NCBI RefSeq assembly: GCF_000768315.1
Contig: NZ_AQQX01000010.1
Location: forward strand, 49,713-113,712
DNA length: 64,000 bases
From: Pseudooceanicola atlanticus
GTDB taxonomy: Bacteria > Pseudomonadota > Alphaproteobacteria > Rhodobacterales > Rhodobacteraceae
Direction: 5' to 3'
Below, piece after piece: positions 46,027 to 55,668 of the stretch. How positions within the stretch are numbered: the stretch's first letter is position 1; every line of letters starts with the position of its first letter. The translations under genes and the position numbers were made by a program. The notes below the pieces were generated by a model. That model was not told the origin of the DNA. It was given only the letters and a program-made list of their open reading frames with translations, and did no database searches.

Positions 46027-48341
46027 GCTTCACCCGTGCCGTTTGATCTGGGCTGGGTCTGCATGGCCAGCAGCAGGGTATGGGTCAGCGGGGCGATCTG
46101 CACGGGTTTGCGCAGTAGAAGGCCCGGCACCGGCGCATCCCATGCGACATTGGCGTCGATATAGCCCGACAGGTAGACCACCCGCAGATCGGGGCGCAAC
46201 GCCACCGCCTGCACCGCCAGGTCGCGCCCGTTGGAGCCGCCCGGCAGGTTGATGTCGGTCAGCATGATGTCAAAGGGCTGGGGGGAGGCGAGGTGTTCCA
46301 TCGCCTCGCCGATATCGGCCGCGCGGGCGACCTGCGCCCCCAGGACGATCAGCGTGTCGGCCAGCATATCGCGGAACTGCTCGTCATCCTCGACCATCAG
46401 GATCGACAACCCGTCGAGCGAGGCGGCGCTGTCGGGATCGGCCACCGGGGTCACGTCGCCTTCGGTCGCGACGGGCAGGACGAGGGTCGCCGTCGTGCCC
46501 TGCCCCGGCGTGGAGTCGAGCTCGAACCGGCCCCCGATACGGCGGGCAAAGCTTTCGATGATCGAAAGGCCCAGCCCGGTTCCGCCGGCCTGCCGGCGAG
46601 TGGTGAAGAACGGCTCAACCGCGCGGCGCAGGGTCGCGTCGGACATGCCGGGGCCGTCATCCGTCACGCAGAGGCGGAAGGTGGTGCGGTCGTCCCTGAG
46701 GGCCACGGTGATCCGGCCCGAGGGCGTGAACGTCCCCTCAATCGCGTTGCGCGCGTTCAGGACGAGGTTCACCACGGCCATTTCCAGATCGACCGGATCG
46801 CAGGCCACGGGGATCTCTCCATCCGGCGGCTGCCAGTCGAGCGGGATGTCCGGCGACAGCGCGCTGCGGGCCAGCTCCACCGCGCCGCTGACGGTTTCAC
46901 GGGCGTCGATGACACCGCCCATCCAGACGGAATCCCGTGTCAGCGCCAGCATGCGATCGGCCAGCGCGCCGCCCCGGCCCGTGGCCTTGGCCACCGCCTC
47001 GAAGGCCTTGGGATCCGAGATCGTGCCGCGCAGTTGGGCCGCATCCAGCGCCAGGCGGATCACGCCAAAGATGTTCGCCATCTCGTGCGCGACCCCACCG
47101 GCCATCTGGCCGATCGCGTCGAACCGTTCGCCACGCGCCAGGTTTTCGCGCAATTGCCAGGGTTCGGTCACGTCGTAGATCGCGAGGATCAGGCGCCCCG
47201 GCGATCCGTTGCGGCGTTCGGCCTGCACCAGCGTGAAGCGCAGGATATGCTCGGCCCCGACATCATCGACCCAGCCGGCAAAGATGTCCTCCTCTCCGGC
47301 CAGGAGGCGCGGGAGGGGCCGTTCGGCCTGGGTCAGCGGGCGGCGGTCGGCCAGCGCATGAAAGGGCGCGGAGGCGATCCAGTCCTCGGCGCGCACGTCG
47401 CGGCCTGCCAGCGCCTGCGCCTTTTCATTGGCCATCACCGGGTGCCCGCCCATGTCGAGGACAAAGATCGACACGTCGAGCCCCGAAAGGATGTCGCGCG
47501 TGCGGTCCAGTTCGTTGCGGTCGCGGCGGGCGATCTCGTTCTGGTAGCGGGCGGAATAGAGAACGGCGACGCCGGTGACGGTCATCAGGGCGACCGCGAG
47601 TGCCGAGAACCGGAGGCTGTCGGTGATCTGGCCCGTCTGGGTCGAGACATAGGCGATGGCGCAGAAGGCCGCAGGCAGCAGCAGCGCCCAGGGCAGCGTG
47701 CGGCGCGCCATGCGCCCGCCGGGATGGCGCGAAAAGAGCGTCGCGATCCAGGTGCCATCCGGTCGAACCAGCACGACGGACAGGTTGAGACAGGTCAGCA
47801 CCAGAGCGGTGAGGATGGAATGGCCATTGAAGAACGCCACGTCCTCCAGCGCGGCCGCACCGGTCGCGTAGCCGCTGACCCCCAGCAGGGCGAGGTAGGC
47901 CCCCAGCCCCGCGATCAGCGCATGTGCACCCCAGCGGGCGAGCTTCGGAACCTCTGCGGCGAACTGCGCCAGGGCGACGAGCAGAAGCCCCGTGATCGTC
48001 GCCACCGACATGCGGTCGCCGTCCGGATAGGTCTGTATACCGGTGACGAAGACCAGCACCGCGAAGGCCGAGGTCACCCCCAAAACGGCGAGCCCGACCT
48101 TGCGCCGACCTTCGTTCAGCAGGACCTGCCCGACCGCCAGCCCCCCGGCCCCGAACGCGGTGCCGGGCACCATGGCGGGTAGCCCCGGCAGGACGCGGAT
48201 GAATAGGTCGACCCCCAACACCCAGCCCAGCAGCAGGTTTTCGGCAATCAGGGCCAGCGTCACGCCCAGCAGGATGCGGGCCCAGACTGCGGGCCGAAGC
48301 CACCAGGGCGGCGGGGTCATGATATCGTTCTGAACGATCAT
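46002..48341 (-). CDS. Membrane hybrid sensor histidine kinase
   Basis: A 779-residue protein: seven or eight N-terminal transmembrane helices (about 22-265), a PAS domain (about 280-395), an H-box GGVAHEMANIFG with phospho-acceptor His419, an ATPase domain with N-box NLVLNARNAI (525-534), DDGPGM and GGTGLGLSII, and a C-terminal receiver with EDDE and Asp696 in LTDINLP. It resembles CckA-like hybrid kinases in domain order, but the membrane part differs. The single receiver upstream on the same strand (62-bp gap) is a likely partner. Confidence 0.92.
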   Translation of the reverse strand: MIVQNDIMTPPPWWLRPAVWARILLGVTLALIAENLLLGWVLGVDLFIRVLPGLPAMVPGTAFGAGGLAVGQVLLNEGRRKVGLAVLGVTSAFAVLVFVTGIQTYPDGDRMSVATITGLLLVALAQFAAEVPKLARWGAHALIAGLGAYLALLGVSGYATGAAALEDVAFFNGHSILTALVLTCLNLSVVLVRPDGTWIATLFSRHPGGRMARRTLPWALLLPAAFCAIAYVSTQTGQITDSLRFSALAVALMTVTGVAVLYSARYQNEIARRDRNELDRTRDILSGLDVSIFVLDMGGHPVMANEKAQALAGRDVRAEDWIASAPFHALADRRPLTQAERPLPRLLAGEEDIFAGWVDDVGAEHILRFTLVQAERRNGSPGRLILAIYDVTEPWQLRENLARGERFDAIGQMAGGVAHEMANIFGVIRLALDAAQLRGTISDPKAFEAVAKATGRGGALADRMLALTRDSVWMGGVIDARETVSGAVELARSALSPDIPLDWQPPDGEIPVACDPVDLEMAVVNLVLNARNAIEGTFTPSGRITVALRDDRTTFRLCVTDDGPGMSDATLRRAVEPFFTTRRQAGGTGLGLSIIESFARRIGGRFELDSTPGQGTTATLVLPVATEGDVTPVADPDSAASLDGLSILMVEDDEQFRDMLADTLIVLGAQVARAADIGEAMEHLASPQPFDIMLTDINLPGGSNGRDLAVQAVALRPDLRVVYLSGYIDANVAWDAPVPGLLLRKPVQIAPLTHTLLLAMQTQPRSNGTGEAQAGSGNS

Positions 48342-48403
48342 GGCGGTACCCTAAGGGCGAGTTCCCCCGGCACGCGAGTGCTTTTTAACGCGCAATTCGG
48401 AAT

Positions 48404-48766
48404 TCAGCCCAGAATGGATTGCACCAGGCTATTCATTTGTGACAGAGATGCCGTTTTGCGAATGCGGGCTTGCGAAAACCCCATACCTTCGCGAAACACG
48501 GGGCTATCAATCAATTCGGTCCTTCCAGAAATTACAATAATTGGGAGGTCGGGGTGAGTCTTGCGAATCTCGTGCAACAAGGAAATCGCGCCGCCCCCCT
48601 TCATCACGACATCCAGAAAGACAACATCGAAAGAAGTTTCTCCAACCCTGTCAACAGCTTCGACACCGGTTAATACACCTTCGACCTCGTGGCCGAGCGC
48701 TGTCATCCCGCCGATGAACGCATCAAGATAATCAGGATCATCATCGGCGATGAGAATTCGGGCCAA
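48404..48766 (-). CDS. Stand-alone receiver domain response regulator
   Basis: A 120-residue receiver without output domain. The acidic triad is DDD at 8-10, the phospho-acceptor Asp52 in FLDVVMKGG, Ser80 in VISGRT and the conserved Lys in RKTAS. It precedes the hybrid kinase and is divergent from the CheB-CheR fusion gene (75 bp between starts). Slightly lower GC than its neighbours. Confidence 0.93.
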   Translation of the reverse strand: MARILIADDDPDYLDAFIGGMTALGHEVEGVLTGVEAVDRVGETSFDVVFLDVVMKGGGAISLLHEIRKTHPDLPIIVISGRTELIDSPVFREGMGFSQARIRKTASLSQMNSLVQSILG

Positions 48767-48841
48767 TGGCGCGCACCTTCTTCCAATTTCGCATCAATAT
48801 GTTCTAATAGACCGGGGAGCTCAAGTAACGGAGTAGGGGCA

Positions 48842-51415
48842 TTGGCGGAAATTGGCGATATAGATCGAACCGGCGACGGTTCGGTAATGCCCTTGATCGC
48901 CCTTGGGGCGAGTGCCGGGGGGCTGGAAGCGCTGGAAGCCTTCTTCAACGCGGCCCCGACGGATGAAGGATGGTGCTTTGTCGTGATCCAGCATCTGTCA
49001 CCGGATTACCGGTCCATGATGAAGAACCTGCTGGAGCGTCAATCATACCTCAAGATCCGCCATGTCGAGGAAGGCCTCAAGCTGGAGCCGAACACGGTCT
49101 ACCTGAACAAGCCCAGCGAATTCGTGAAGCTTCAGGACGACCGCTTCACGATCCGCGCCTATGACGAGGCCGATGGGCTGCCGCATCTGCCCATCGACTA
49201 TTTCTTCAATTCGCTGCGCGACCGGGTGCCGAACCGTACCTTCGGTGTGGTCTTGTCCGGCTCGGGATCGGACGGGACACGCGGGGCCGTTTCGATGCAC
49301 AGCGCCGGCGCCGCAATCCTGGTGCAGACGCCGCACGAGGCCGGGTTCGATTCCATGCCGCAATCGGTGCTGAAATCCGGCGCTGTTGACCGGATCCTGA
49401 CGGCCAACGAAATGCCCGATGCGATCGCCGACATCCTGCGCAACGGCAAGGATACGGATCGCAAGAATGCCGAGCTGACGTCGCAGATCTCCCTGGAGAT
49501 CCAGGACATCCTGAAGCGTCAGACCGATATCGACTTCAGCGCCTACAAGCCCGACCTGGTCCTGCGGCGGATCGAGAGGCGGCAGCAATTGCTGGGCTTC
49601 ACCAATATCGAGGAATACCGCCAGCTGCTGATCGCCAACAGCACCGCCCTGGACGAGCTTTATCAGGACCTGCTGATCGGCGTGACGGAGTTCTACCGCA
49701 ACCCCGAGGCCATCGCCGCGCTGAGGACCAATGCGCTGGACCGGCTGGTGCACGGCAAGCAGGATGACGACCCGATCCGCGTCTGGGTGCCCGCCTGCGC
49801 GAGCGGCGAAGAGGCCTACACCATCGCGATCGAGCTGAGCGAGTCGATGCGCCAGGCCGGGGTGGACCGCAAGTTCCGGGTGATCGCCACGGATGTGCAC
49901 CGGCGGTCGATCGACATCGCCTCGGCCGGGATCTACGACGAGGACGCACTGGCCAAGATGGACCCCGCCCTGCGCGACCGCTATTTCGTCTCGCATATGG
50001 GCCAGTACATCGTGGACCCGAGCCTGCGCCAGAAGCTGATCTTTTCCGTCCATGATGCGCTGAGCGATCCGCCCTTCATGCACCTGGACCTGATTTCCTG
50101 CCGCAACCTGCTGATCTACCTGAATTCCGAACCGCGGGCGCGTATGATCTCGATGTTCATGTTCGGGCTGCGCAAGGACGGCTACCTGCTGCTTGGCCCG
50201 TCAGAGACGCTGGGGCCGCACAGCGACGATTTCGAACCGGTGAACCAGCGCTGGCGGCTGTATCGCAAGGCGTCGGCGCATCACGGGCTGGACCGGGCAC
50301 TGCTGACCGACCGTCAGCGCCACACGCCCCGCATGTCGGAACCCTATCGGAACGTACCCGAGGCCCGACGCCCGCTGCACATGCCGACGGTGGACAGCCT
50401 GGAGCTGCGCAACCGCGACACGCTGATCAAGAGCTATGACGCGCTGCTGAAACGCTATGCGCCGTCGTCGATCCTGATCTCGGCCGATGGGCGCGTGCTG
50501 AGCTGGTTCGGCGCCGCCTCGGCCTTCATCGACACGATGAACAACCTCGCTGAATGGACGATCGAGGATATCGTCCACCCGTCGCTGCACTTCGCCATCA
50601 ATGTCGGCATGGAGAAACTGCGCCGCAACAAGATGGACAAGTACAGCCGCCGGGTGAAGGTCGAGTTCGACAATCAACAATCGCAATTCTGCGCCCTGAC
50701 CATCGAACCGCTGGAGCAGACGTCAAGCGCCCGGTTCCTGCTGGTGTCGATCAAGCTGGAGGACGAAAACCCCCTGCCCGAACCGGACGCGAAGGAGGCC
50801 GCGCTGCTGGCTTCGGGCGACGACGGGGCGCTGCTGTCGCGCCGCATCACCGAGCTCGAGCGTGATCTGCGCCTGACCGAGGAGACCTTGCAGCAGGTGA
50901 CCGAACGGCTGGAGGCCAGCGGCGAGGAGCTGCAGGCGTCGAACGAGGAATTGCAGGCCTCCAACGAAGAGCTTCAGGCCTCGAACGAGGAATTGCAGAG
51001 CTCGAACGAGGAACTGCACGCAGTGAACGAGGAACTGGTCACCGTCACCGCCGAACATGAGCTGAAGATCGAGGAATTGTCGGACCTCAACAGCAACATG
51101 GAACTGGTGCTGGGCCTGCTGAAAGTGGGTGTGCTGATCCTCGATTCCAGCGGTCGCATCCGCCGGTTCAGCAAGCTGGTGGGGCGCGAATTCCAGATGG
51201 AAGGGCACGACGTGGACCGGACGCTGGACGTGGTCGGCCCACGGTTCGATTTCGTCGACCTGAAGAAGATGTCGGATGCCACGCTCATGACGGGGACAAG
51301 CGATTCCGCCAGCGGCCAACATGCAGGCCTGGACCTGACCGTGGAAACCCATCCCGTGGACCGCAGCGAGGACGAGGGCCACGGGGTCGTCCTGATCTTC
51401 CGCGGGTTCAGGTAA
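48842..51415 (+). CDS. CheB-CheR fusion protein with coiled coil and PAS region
   Basis: An 857-residue fusion. The CheB methylesterase part (about 15-195) has Ser24 in GASAGG, His51 in VIQHLSP and an Asp in GSGSDGTRG. The CheR methyltransferase part (about 210-490) has LVLRRIERRQQLLGF and the SAM loop VPACASGEEAYTI. A PAS-like region and a long coiled coil built from SNEELQA repeats follow, then a further PAS-like segment; there is no kinase domain. I start it at TTG 48842 with GGAG nine bases before; the ATG at 48887 would also work. Open frame upstream overlaps the divergent receiver gene. Confidence 0.9.
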   Translation: MAEIGDIDRTGDGSVMPLIALGASAGGLEALEAFFNAAPTDEGWCFVVIQHLSPDYRSMMKNLLERQSYLKIRHVEEGLKLEPNTVYLNKPSEFVKLQDDRFTIRAYDEADGLPHLPIDYFFNSLRDRVPNRTFGVVLSGSGSDGTRGAVSMHSAGAAILVQTPHEAGFDSMPQSVLKSGAVDRILTANEMPDAIADILRNGKDTDRKNAELTSQISLEIQDILKRQTDIDFSAYKPDLVLRRIERRQQLLGFTNIEEYRQLLIANSTALDELYQDLLIGVTEFYRNPEAIAALRTNALDRLVHGKQDDDPIRVWVPACASGEEAYTIAIELSESMRQAGVDRKFRVIATDVHRRSIDIASAGIYDEDALAKMDPALRDRYFVSHMGQYIVDPSLRQKLIFSVHDALSDPPFMHLDLISCRNLLIYLNSEPRARMISMFMFGLRKDGYLLLGPSETLGPHSDDFEPVNQRWRLYRKASAHHGLDRALLTDRQRHTPRMSEPYRNVPEARRPLHMPTVDSLELRNRDTLIKSYDALLKRYAPSSILISADGRVLSWFGAASAFIDTMNNLAEWTIEDIVHPSLHFAINVGMEKLRRNKMDKYSRRVKVEFDNQQSQFCALTIEPLEQTSSARFLLVSIKLEDENPLPEPDAKEAALLASGDDGALLSRRITELERDLRLTEETLQQVTERLEASGEELQASNEELQASNEELQASNEELQSSNEELHAVNEELVTVTAEHELKIEELSDLNSNMELVLGLLKVGVLILDSSGRIRRFSKLVGREFQMEGHDVDRTLDVVGPRFDFVDLKKMSDATLMTGTSDSASGQHAGLDLTVETHPVDRSEDEGHGVVLIFRGFR

Positions 51416-51440
51416 CCCGCTCTTCAACCGTTTCGGCAAA

Positions 51441-51476
51441 AACGAAGGGCCGGTCCATCCGGGCCGGCCCTTCGTT
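51441..51476. terminator. Bidirectional terminator, CheB-CheR fusion / parC
   Basis: A perfect 13-bp stem AACGAAGGGCCGG / CCGGCCCTTCGTT with TTTTTC on the right and a T-run on the minus strand; it serves both convergent genes. Confidence 0.9.
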
Positions 51477-51495
51477 TTTCGGTGATCCCAATCCC

Positions 51496-53805
51496 TCAGG
51501 TGAAGGTGTTGTTACGCGGGAAGCCACGCGGCGCCATGCGACCGGAGGAGGCGCGCTTGGCCAGCCATTCGTCCAGCTCCGTCTCGGTGCGGGTGCGGCC
51601 GGCGGGGTCGTGCCAGCTCAGCCCGTCGGCGAGGGTGAAGGTGGTCAGGTCAGACAGGCCGCCATCCTTGTATTTCTGCAGGCGGACACCCTTGCCACGA
51701 TTCATCTCGGGCAGTTCGTCCAGCTTGAAGATCAGCACCTTGCGGTTTTCGCCGACCACAGCCACGGCATCGCCGGTGACCGGTTTGCAGATCAGTGCGC
51801 GGGCGCCGTCCTTGACGTTCAGCACCTGCTTGCCCGAACGGGTCTGGGCCAGCACCTCGTCCTCGGGCACGATGAAACCATCGCCGACAGACGATGCCAC
51901 GATCAGACGCTGGCCGGGGCGGTGGATCAGGATATCCACGATCTCGGCCTCGTTCGGAAGGTCGACCATCAGGCGCAGCGGCTCGCCGGTGCCGCGCCCG
52001 CCGGGCAGGTTCGCCGCGGACATGGTATAGAACCGCCCGTTCGATCCGAAGACCAGCAGGCGGTCGGTGGTTTCGGCATGGAAGATGAACCGGCCCTCGT
52101 CGCCATCCTTGAACTTCAGCTGCTGGTTCAGGTCGATATGGCCCTTCATGCCCCGCACCCAGCCCATCTTGGAGCAGACGACGGTGATCGGTTCGCGTTC
52201 GATCATCGCCTCGAGCGGGACCTCTTCGACCTCGGCGGCCTCTTCGATCAGGGTGCGACGGGCGCCGCCCTCGGACTTGGCACCGAAGGTCTTCTTGACC
52301 TCCTTGATCTGCTCGCCGACGCGGGACCATTGCAGGTCTTCGCTGTCGAGCAGGTCTTCCAGCCCGGCGCGTTCCTCCATCAGGGCGTCGCGCTCGCGGA
52401 TCAGCTCCATCTCTTCCAGGCGGCGCAAGCTGCGCAGGCGCATGTTCAGGATGGCCTCGGCCTGGACCTCGGTCAGCTCGCCCTCGGCATCGAGCCCGAT
52501 GGGGCTGACATAATCCGCCTCGGAGGAGGCGCGTCCGCGTTCGACCGACCAATCCTCGGCCATCAGCGCGGCCTTGGGGTCGTCGTCGTAGCGGATGATG
52601 TCGATCACGCGGTCGAGGTTGAGGAAGGCGATGATGAAGCCTTCGAGCACCTCGAGGCGGTGGTCGATCTTTTCCAGCCGGTGCTGCGAGCGGCGCAGCA
52701 GCACCTCGCGCCGGTGATCGAGGAAGGCGCGCAGCACTTCCTTGAGCGAGCAGACCTTGGGCGTCACGCCGTCGATCAGCACGTTCATGTTCAGGCTGAA
52801 CCGGGTTTCGAGGTCCGAATTACGGAACAGCATGTTCATCAGGACATCCGGGTCCACGGCCTTGGAGCGCGGCTCCAGCACCATGCGGATGTCATCGGCG
52901 CTTTCGTCGCGGATATCGGCGAGGATCGGGACCTTCTTGGTCTGGATCAGGTCGGCCAGCCGTTCGATCAGCTTGGATTTCTGCACCTGGTAGGGGATTT
53001 CCGTGACCACGATCTGCCACTGGCCCCGGCCCAGGTCCTCTTTTTCCCACTTGGCGCGCAGGCGGAACGATCCGCGCCCGGTGCGATAGGTTTCCGCGAT
53101 GCTGTCGCGCGGTTCGACAAGGATGCCGCCCGTGGGGAAATCCGGACCCGGCACGTAGTTCAGCAGCGTCTCGTCCCGGGCATCGGGCGTCTTGATCAGG
53201 TGCAGCGCGGCGTTGCACAGCTCGTCGATATTGTGCGGCGGGATGTTCGTGGCCATACCGACCGCGATCCCTGAAGAACCGTTGGCCAGCAGGTTCGGGA
53301 TCGCCGCGGGCAGCACCACCGGTTCGGTCAGGGTGCCGTCGTAATTGTCCCGGTAGTCGACCGCGTTCTCGGACAGCCCTTCCATCATCGCCTCGGCGAT
53401 GGCGGTCAGCCGGGCCTCGGTGTAGCGGCTGGCGGCGGGGTTGTCGCCGTCGACATTGCCAAAATTGCCCTGCCCGTCGACCAGCGGATAGCGGACGTTG
53501 AAATCCTGCGCGAGGCGCGCCATCGCGTCGTAAATCGCCTGGTCGCCATGGGGGTGGTAATTGCCCATCACGTCGCCCGAGATCTTGGACGACTTCCGGA
53601 ACCGCCCCCCTGCCGTCAGGCGAAGTTCCCGCATGGCATAGAGAATCCGGCGGTGCACAGGTTTGAGCCCGTCGCGCGCATCGGGCAGCGCACGGTTCAT
53701 GATGGTCGACAGCGCGTAGGTCAGATACCGGTCACCGATCGCGCGGGAGAGCGGTTCGGACGTGTCGGCACCGCCCATGTTGGGGTCATCGATCAGGTCG
53801 CTCAT
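51496..53805 (-). CDS. parC: DNA topoisomerase IV subunit A
   Basis: A 769-residue ParC, the chromosome-decatenating type II topoisomerase subunit. The catalytic Tyr128 is in AASRYTEARL. The quinolone-determining region reads GNYHPHGDQAIYD, with Gln89 at the position of Escherichia coli Ser80. The six-bladed C-terminal domain is shorter than in GyrA, supporting ParC. Single gene, terminated with the CheB-CheR fusion gene. Confidence 0.96.
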   Translation of the reverse strand: MSDLIDDPNMGGADTSEPLSRAIGDRYLTYALSTIMNRALPDARDGLKPVHRRILYAMRELRLTAGGRFRKSSKISGDVMGNYHPHGDQAIYDAMARLAQDFNVRYPLVDGQGNFGNVDGDNPAASRYTEARLTAIAEAMMEGLSENAVDYRDNYDGTLTEPVVLPAAIPNLLANGSSGIAVGMATNIPPHNIDELCNAALHLIKTPDARDETLLNYVPGPDFPTGGILVEPRDSIAETYRTGRGSFRLRAKWEKEDLGRGQWQIVVTEIPYQVQKSKLIERLADLIQTKKVPILADIRDESADDIRMVLEPRSKAVDPDVLMNMLFRNSDLETRFSLNMNVLIDGVTPKVCSLKEVLRAFLDHRREVLLRRSQHRLEKIDHRLEVLEGFIIAFLNLDRVIDIIRYDDDPKAALMAEDWSVERGRASSEADYVSPIGLDAEGELTEVQAEAILNMRLRSLRRLEEMELIRERDALMEERAGLEDLLDSEDLQWSRVGEQIKEVKKTFGAKSEGGARRTLIEEAAEVEEVPLEAMIEREPITVVCSKMGWVRGMKGHIDLNQQLKFKDGDEGRFIFHAETTDRLLVFGSNGRFYTMSAANLPGGRGTGEPLRLMVDLPNEAEIVDILIHRPGQRLIVASSVGDGFIVPEDEVLAQTRSGKQVLNVKDGARALICKPVTGDAVAVVGENRKVLIFKLDELPEMNRGKGVRLQKYKDGGLSDLTTFTLADGLSWHDPAGRTRTETELDEWLAKRASSGRMAPRGFPRNNTFT

Positions 53806-53957
53806 AGATCATGTGTACCCGCGTCGATTGTCACCGTAAAGACGACACAGCGTCTTTTCCGGTTTTCCTTACTCAATCAGATAGTCGAATCGGTATATAA
53901 GGAAACTATTACCTTTACAGTGCGTTACACCGATAGCTGCCAACATCGGATCGGATC

Positions 53958-54518
53958 ATGAAAAAGTTTATCTTCCTCACCTTCGCCTTTCTCGCCTGGG
54001 CCTTTTACGAAATGAGCGGGGGGGACGAGTTCCAGCCGCAGGCCGCCGTCGCCGCCGAAGAACCTGTTGCCGAGGTTGTCAGCACGTCCGGTTCCGAACC
54101 GGCCGTCAACGTCCCGGTCGCCGCCAAGGCCGAACCGATCGAGCCGCAGGTGACCCGCGCCTCCTTCACCAACCCCAATGTCGCCCTTAGCAAACCGAGC
54201 GAGGACCAGCTGGCCGCGCTCGACCCCGAGGTGCTGGATTCCTTCGCGGCCGTGCTCAAGGACGAACCGCAGCCCGTCGCGGCGGATGGCGGCCTGGTGG
54301 CCGGCAAGATCGCACTGGACCTGCGCGAAGTGTCTGGCAACCGCGTGAACATGCGCAACGGGCCGGGCACCAACTTCTCCATCGTCGACCGTCTGACCCG
54401 CGGTGAACAGGTCGAGGTTCTGGCCGAGCCGGGCAATGGCTGGCTGAAACTGCGCGTCTCCGACAGCGGGCGCGTCGGCTGGATGGCCGATTTCCTGGTC
54501 ACCGCCGCGGCGGAATAA
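53958..54518 (+). CDS. Membrane-anchored SH3-domain protein
   Basis: A 186-residue protein with an N-terminal hydrophobic segment (KKFIFLTFAFLAWAFYEM) that could be an uncleaved signal anchor, a ~100-residue low-complexity Ala/Glu/Pro linker and a C-terminal bacterial SH3 domain (RVNMRNGPGTNFSIVDRL, GNGWLKLRV, GRVGWMADFLV). Such domains often bind peptidoglycan. Transcribed divergently from parC. Confidence 0.85.
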   Translation: MKKFIFLTFAFLAWAFYEMSGGDEFQPQAAVAAEEPVAEVVSTSGSEPAVNVPVAAKAEPIEPQVTRASFTNPNVALSKPSEDQLAALDPEVLDSFAAVLKDEPQPVAADGGLVAGKIALDLREVSGNRVNMRNGPGTNFSIVDRLTRGEQVEVLAEPGNGWLKLRVSDSGRVGWMADFLVTAAAE

Positions 54519-54563
54519 ACCGCCCCACTTGCATCGCCCCCGCCTGCTGGTCATAGCGGGGGC

Positions 54564-55394
54564 ATGACCCAACGTTCCCTCCTGATAACGGGCTGCTCTT
54601 CCGGCATCGGTTATGATGCGGCCCATGGCATGGCGAAGCGCGGCTGGCGCGTCTTCGCCACCTGCCGCAACCCCGATGACGTGGCGCGCCTGCGCGACGA
54701 GGGGCTGGAATGCTTTCACCTCGATTACCGCGATAGCGACACGATCCGATCGGCCCTTTCAGCGGTGCTGGAGGCGACGGGCGGGACGCTGGACGCGCTT
54801 TACAACAACGGCGCCGTCGCCCTGCCCGGCGCAAACGAGGATCTGCCCCGTGAGGCCCTGGCGCTGGTGATGGAAACCAACCTCTACGGCCCGCACGAAC
54901 TGACCCGTGCGGTGATCCCGGTGATGCGGCGACAGGGACATGGTCGGATCGTCAATTGCTCGTCCGTGCTGGGGCTGGTCGCGGCGCCGTGGCGTTCCGC
55001 CTATATCGCATCGAAATTCGCGCTGGAGGGGCTGACCGACACGCTGCGGATCGAAATGCGCGACACCCCTATCGAGGTCATCCTGCTGGAGCCGGGCCCG
55101 ATCACATCGCGGATCCGGGAAAACGGTGCGGCGCTTTTCGAGGAATGGATCGACTGGGAAAGCTCTGCCCGCGCGGATCAGTACAAGGGACAGCTGCTGC
55201 AACGGCTGTATCGCGCGCCGGGGCGCGACCGGTTCGAACTGCATCCATCGGCCGTGACCGAGGCGCTGAGCCGGGCGCTGGAGGCGAAACGCCCCCGCCC
55301 GCGCTACCGCGTGACGGTACCGACCCATGCGATGGCGCTGGCGCGGCGGGTGCTGTCGTCGCGCGCTTTGGACTGGGTGCTGGCCAAGGGCTGA
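54564..55394 (+). CDS. Short-chain dehydrogenase/reductase
   Basis: A 276-residue classical SDR with TGCSSGIG (9-16) for NAD(P) binding, NNGA, catalytic Ser in NCSSVLG and the YIASK catalytic pair. It resembles the SDRs that act on retinol- or steroid-like substrates, but substrate cannot be told. Starts 45 bp after the SH3 gene. Confidence 0.9.
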   Translation: MTQRSLLITGCSSGIGYDAAHGMAKRGWRVFATCRNPDDVARLRDEGLECFHLDYRDSDTIRSALSAVLEATGGTLDALYNNGAVALPGANEDLPREALALVMETNLYGPHELTRAVIPVMRRQGHGRIVNCSSVLGLVAAPWRSAYIASKFALEGLTDTLRIEMRDTPIEVILLEPGPITSRIRENGAALFEEWIDWESSARADQYKGQLLQRLYRAPGRDRFELHPSAVTEALSRALEAKRPRPRYRVTVPTHAMALARRVLSSRALDWVLAKG

Positions 55395-55468
55395 GCCTGC
55401 GCGGAAATCTCGCGTTCGCTTTTCCCGTCCGGGCCGCTACATGAGGAGCGTGTTGAAGGAGAGCATGC

Positions 55469-55666
55469 ATGTTTGACGATCCGCTGTTTATCATCGTGGC
55501 GCTGGCCGTGCTGGCCGTGGCCGCGATCCTGCTGGTCGGGATCGGTGGGTTCGCCGCTGGAGCCGACGGAAAGAAATCCAACAAGATCATGCAATTGCGT
55601 ATCGTCGCACAGCTGGTGGCCGTCGTGCTGATCCTGCTGTTCGTCTGGCTGCGCAGCGGAGGTTGA
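55469..55666 (+). CDS. Small twin-transmembrane protein
   Basis: A 65-residue membrane protein with two hydrophobic helices (residues 7-30 and 43-61) joined by a short basic loop DGKKSNK, ending WLRSGG. AAGGAG precedes the ATG. Two bases separate it from the adenosyltransferase gene, so they are co-transcribed. This HIG1-like topology is often found beside cob(I)alamin adenosyltransferases in this group; its function is unknown. Confidence 0.8.
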   Translation: MFDDPLFIIVALAVLAVAAILLVGIGGFAAGADGKKSNKIMQLRIVAQLVAVVLILLFVWLRSGG

Positions 55667-55668
55667 CC

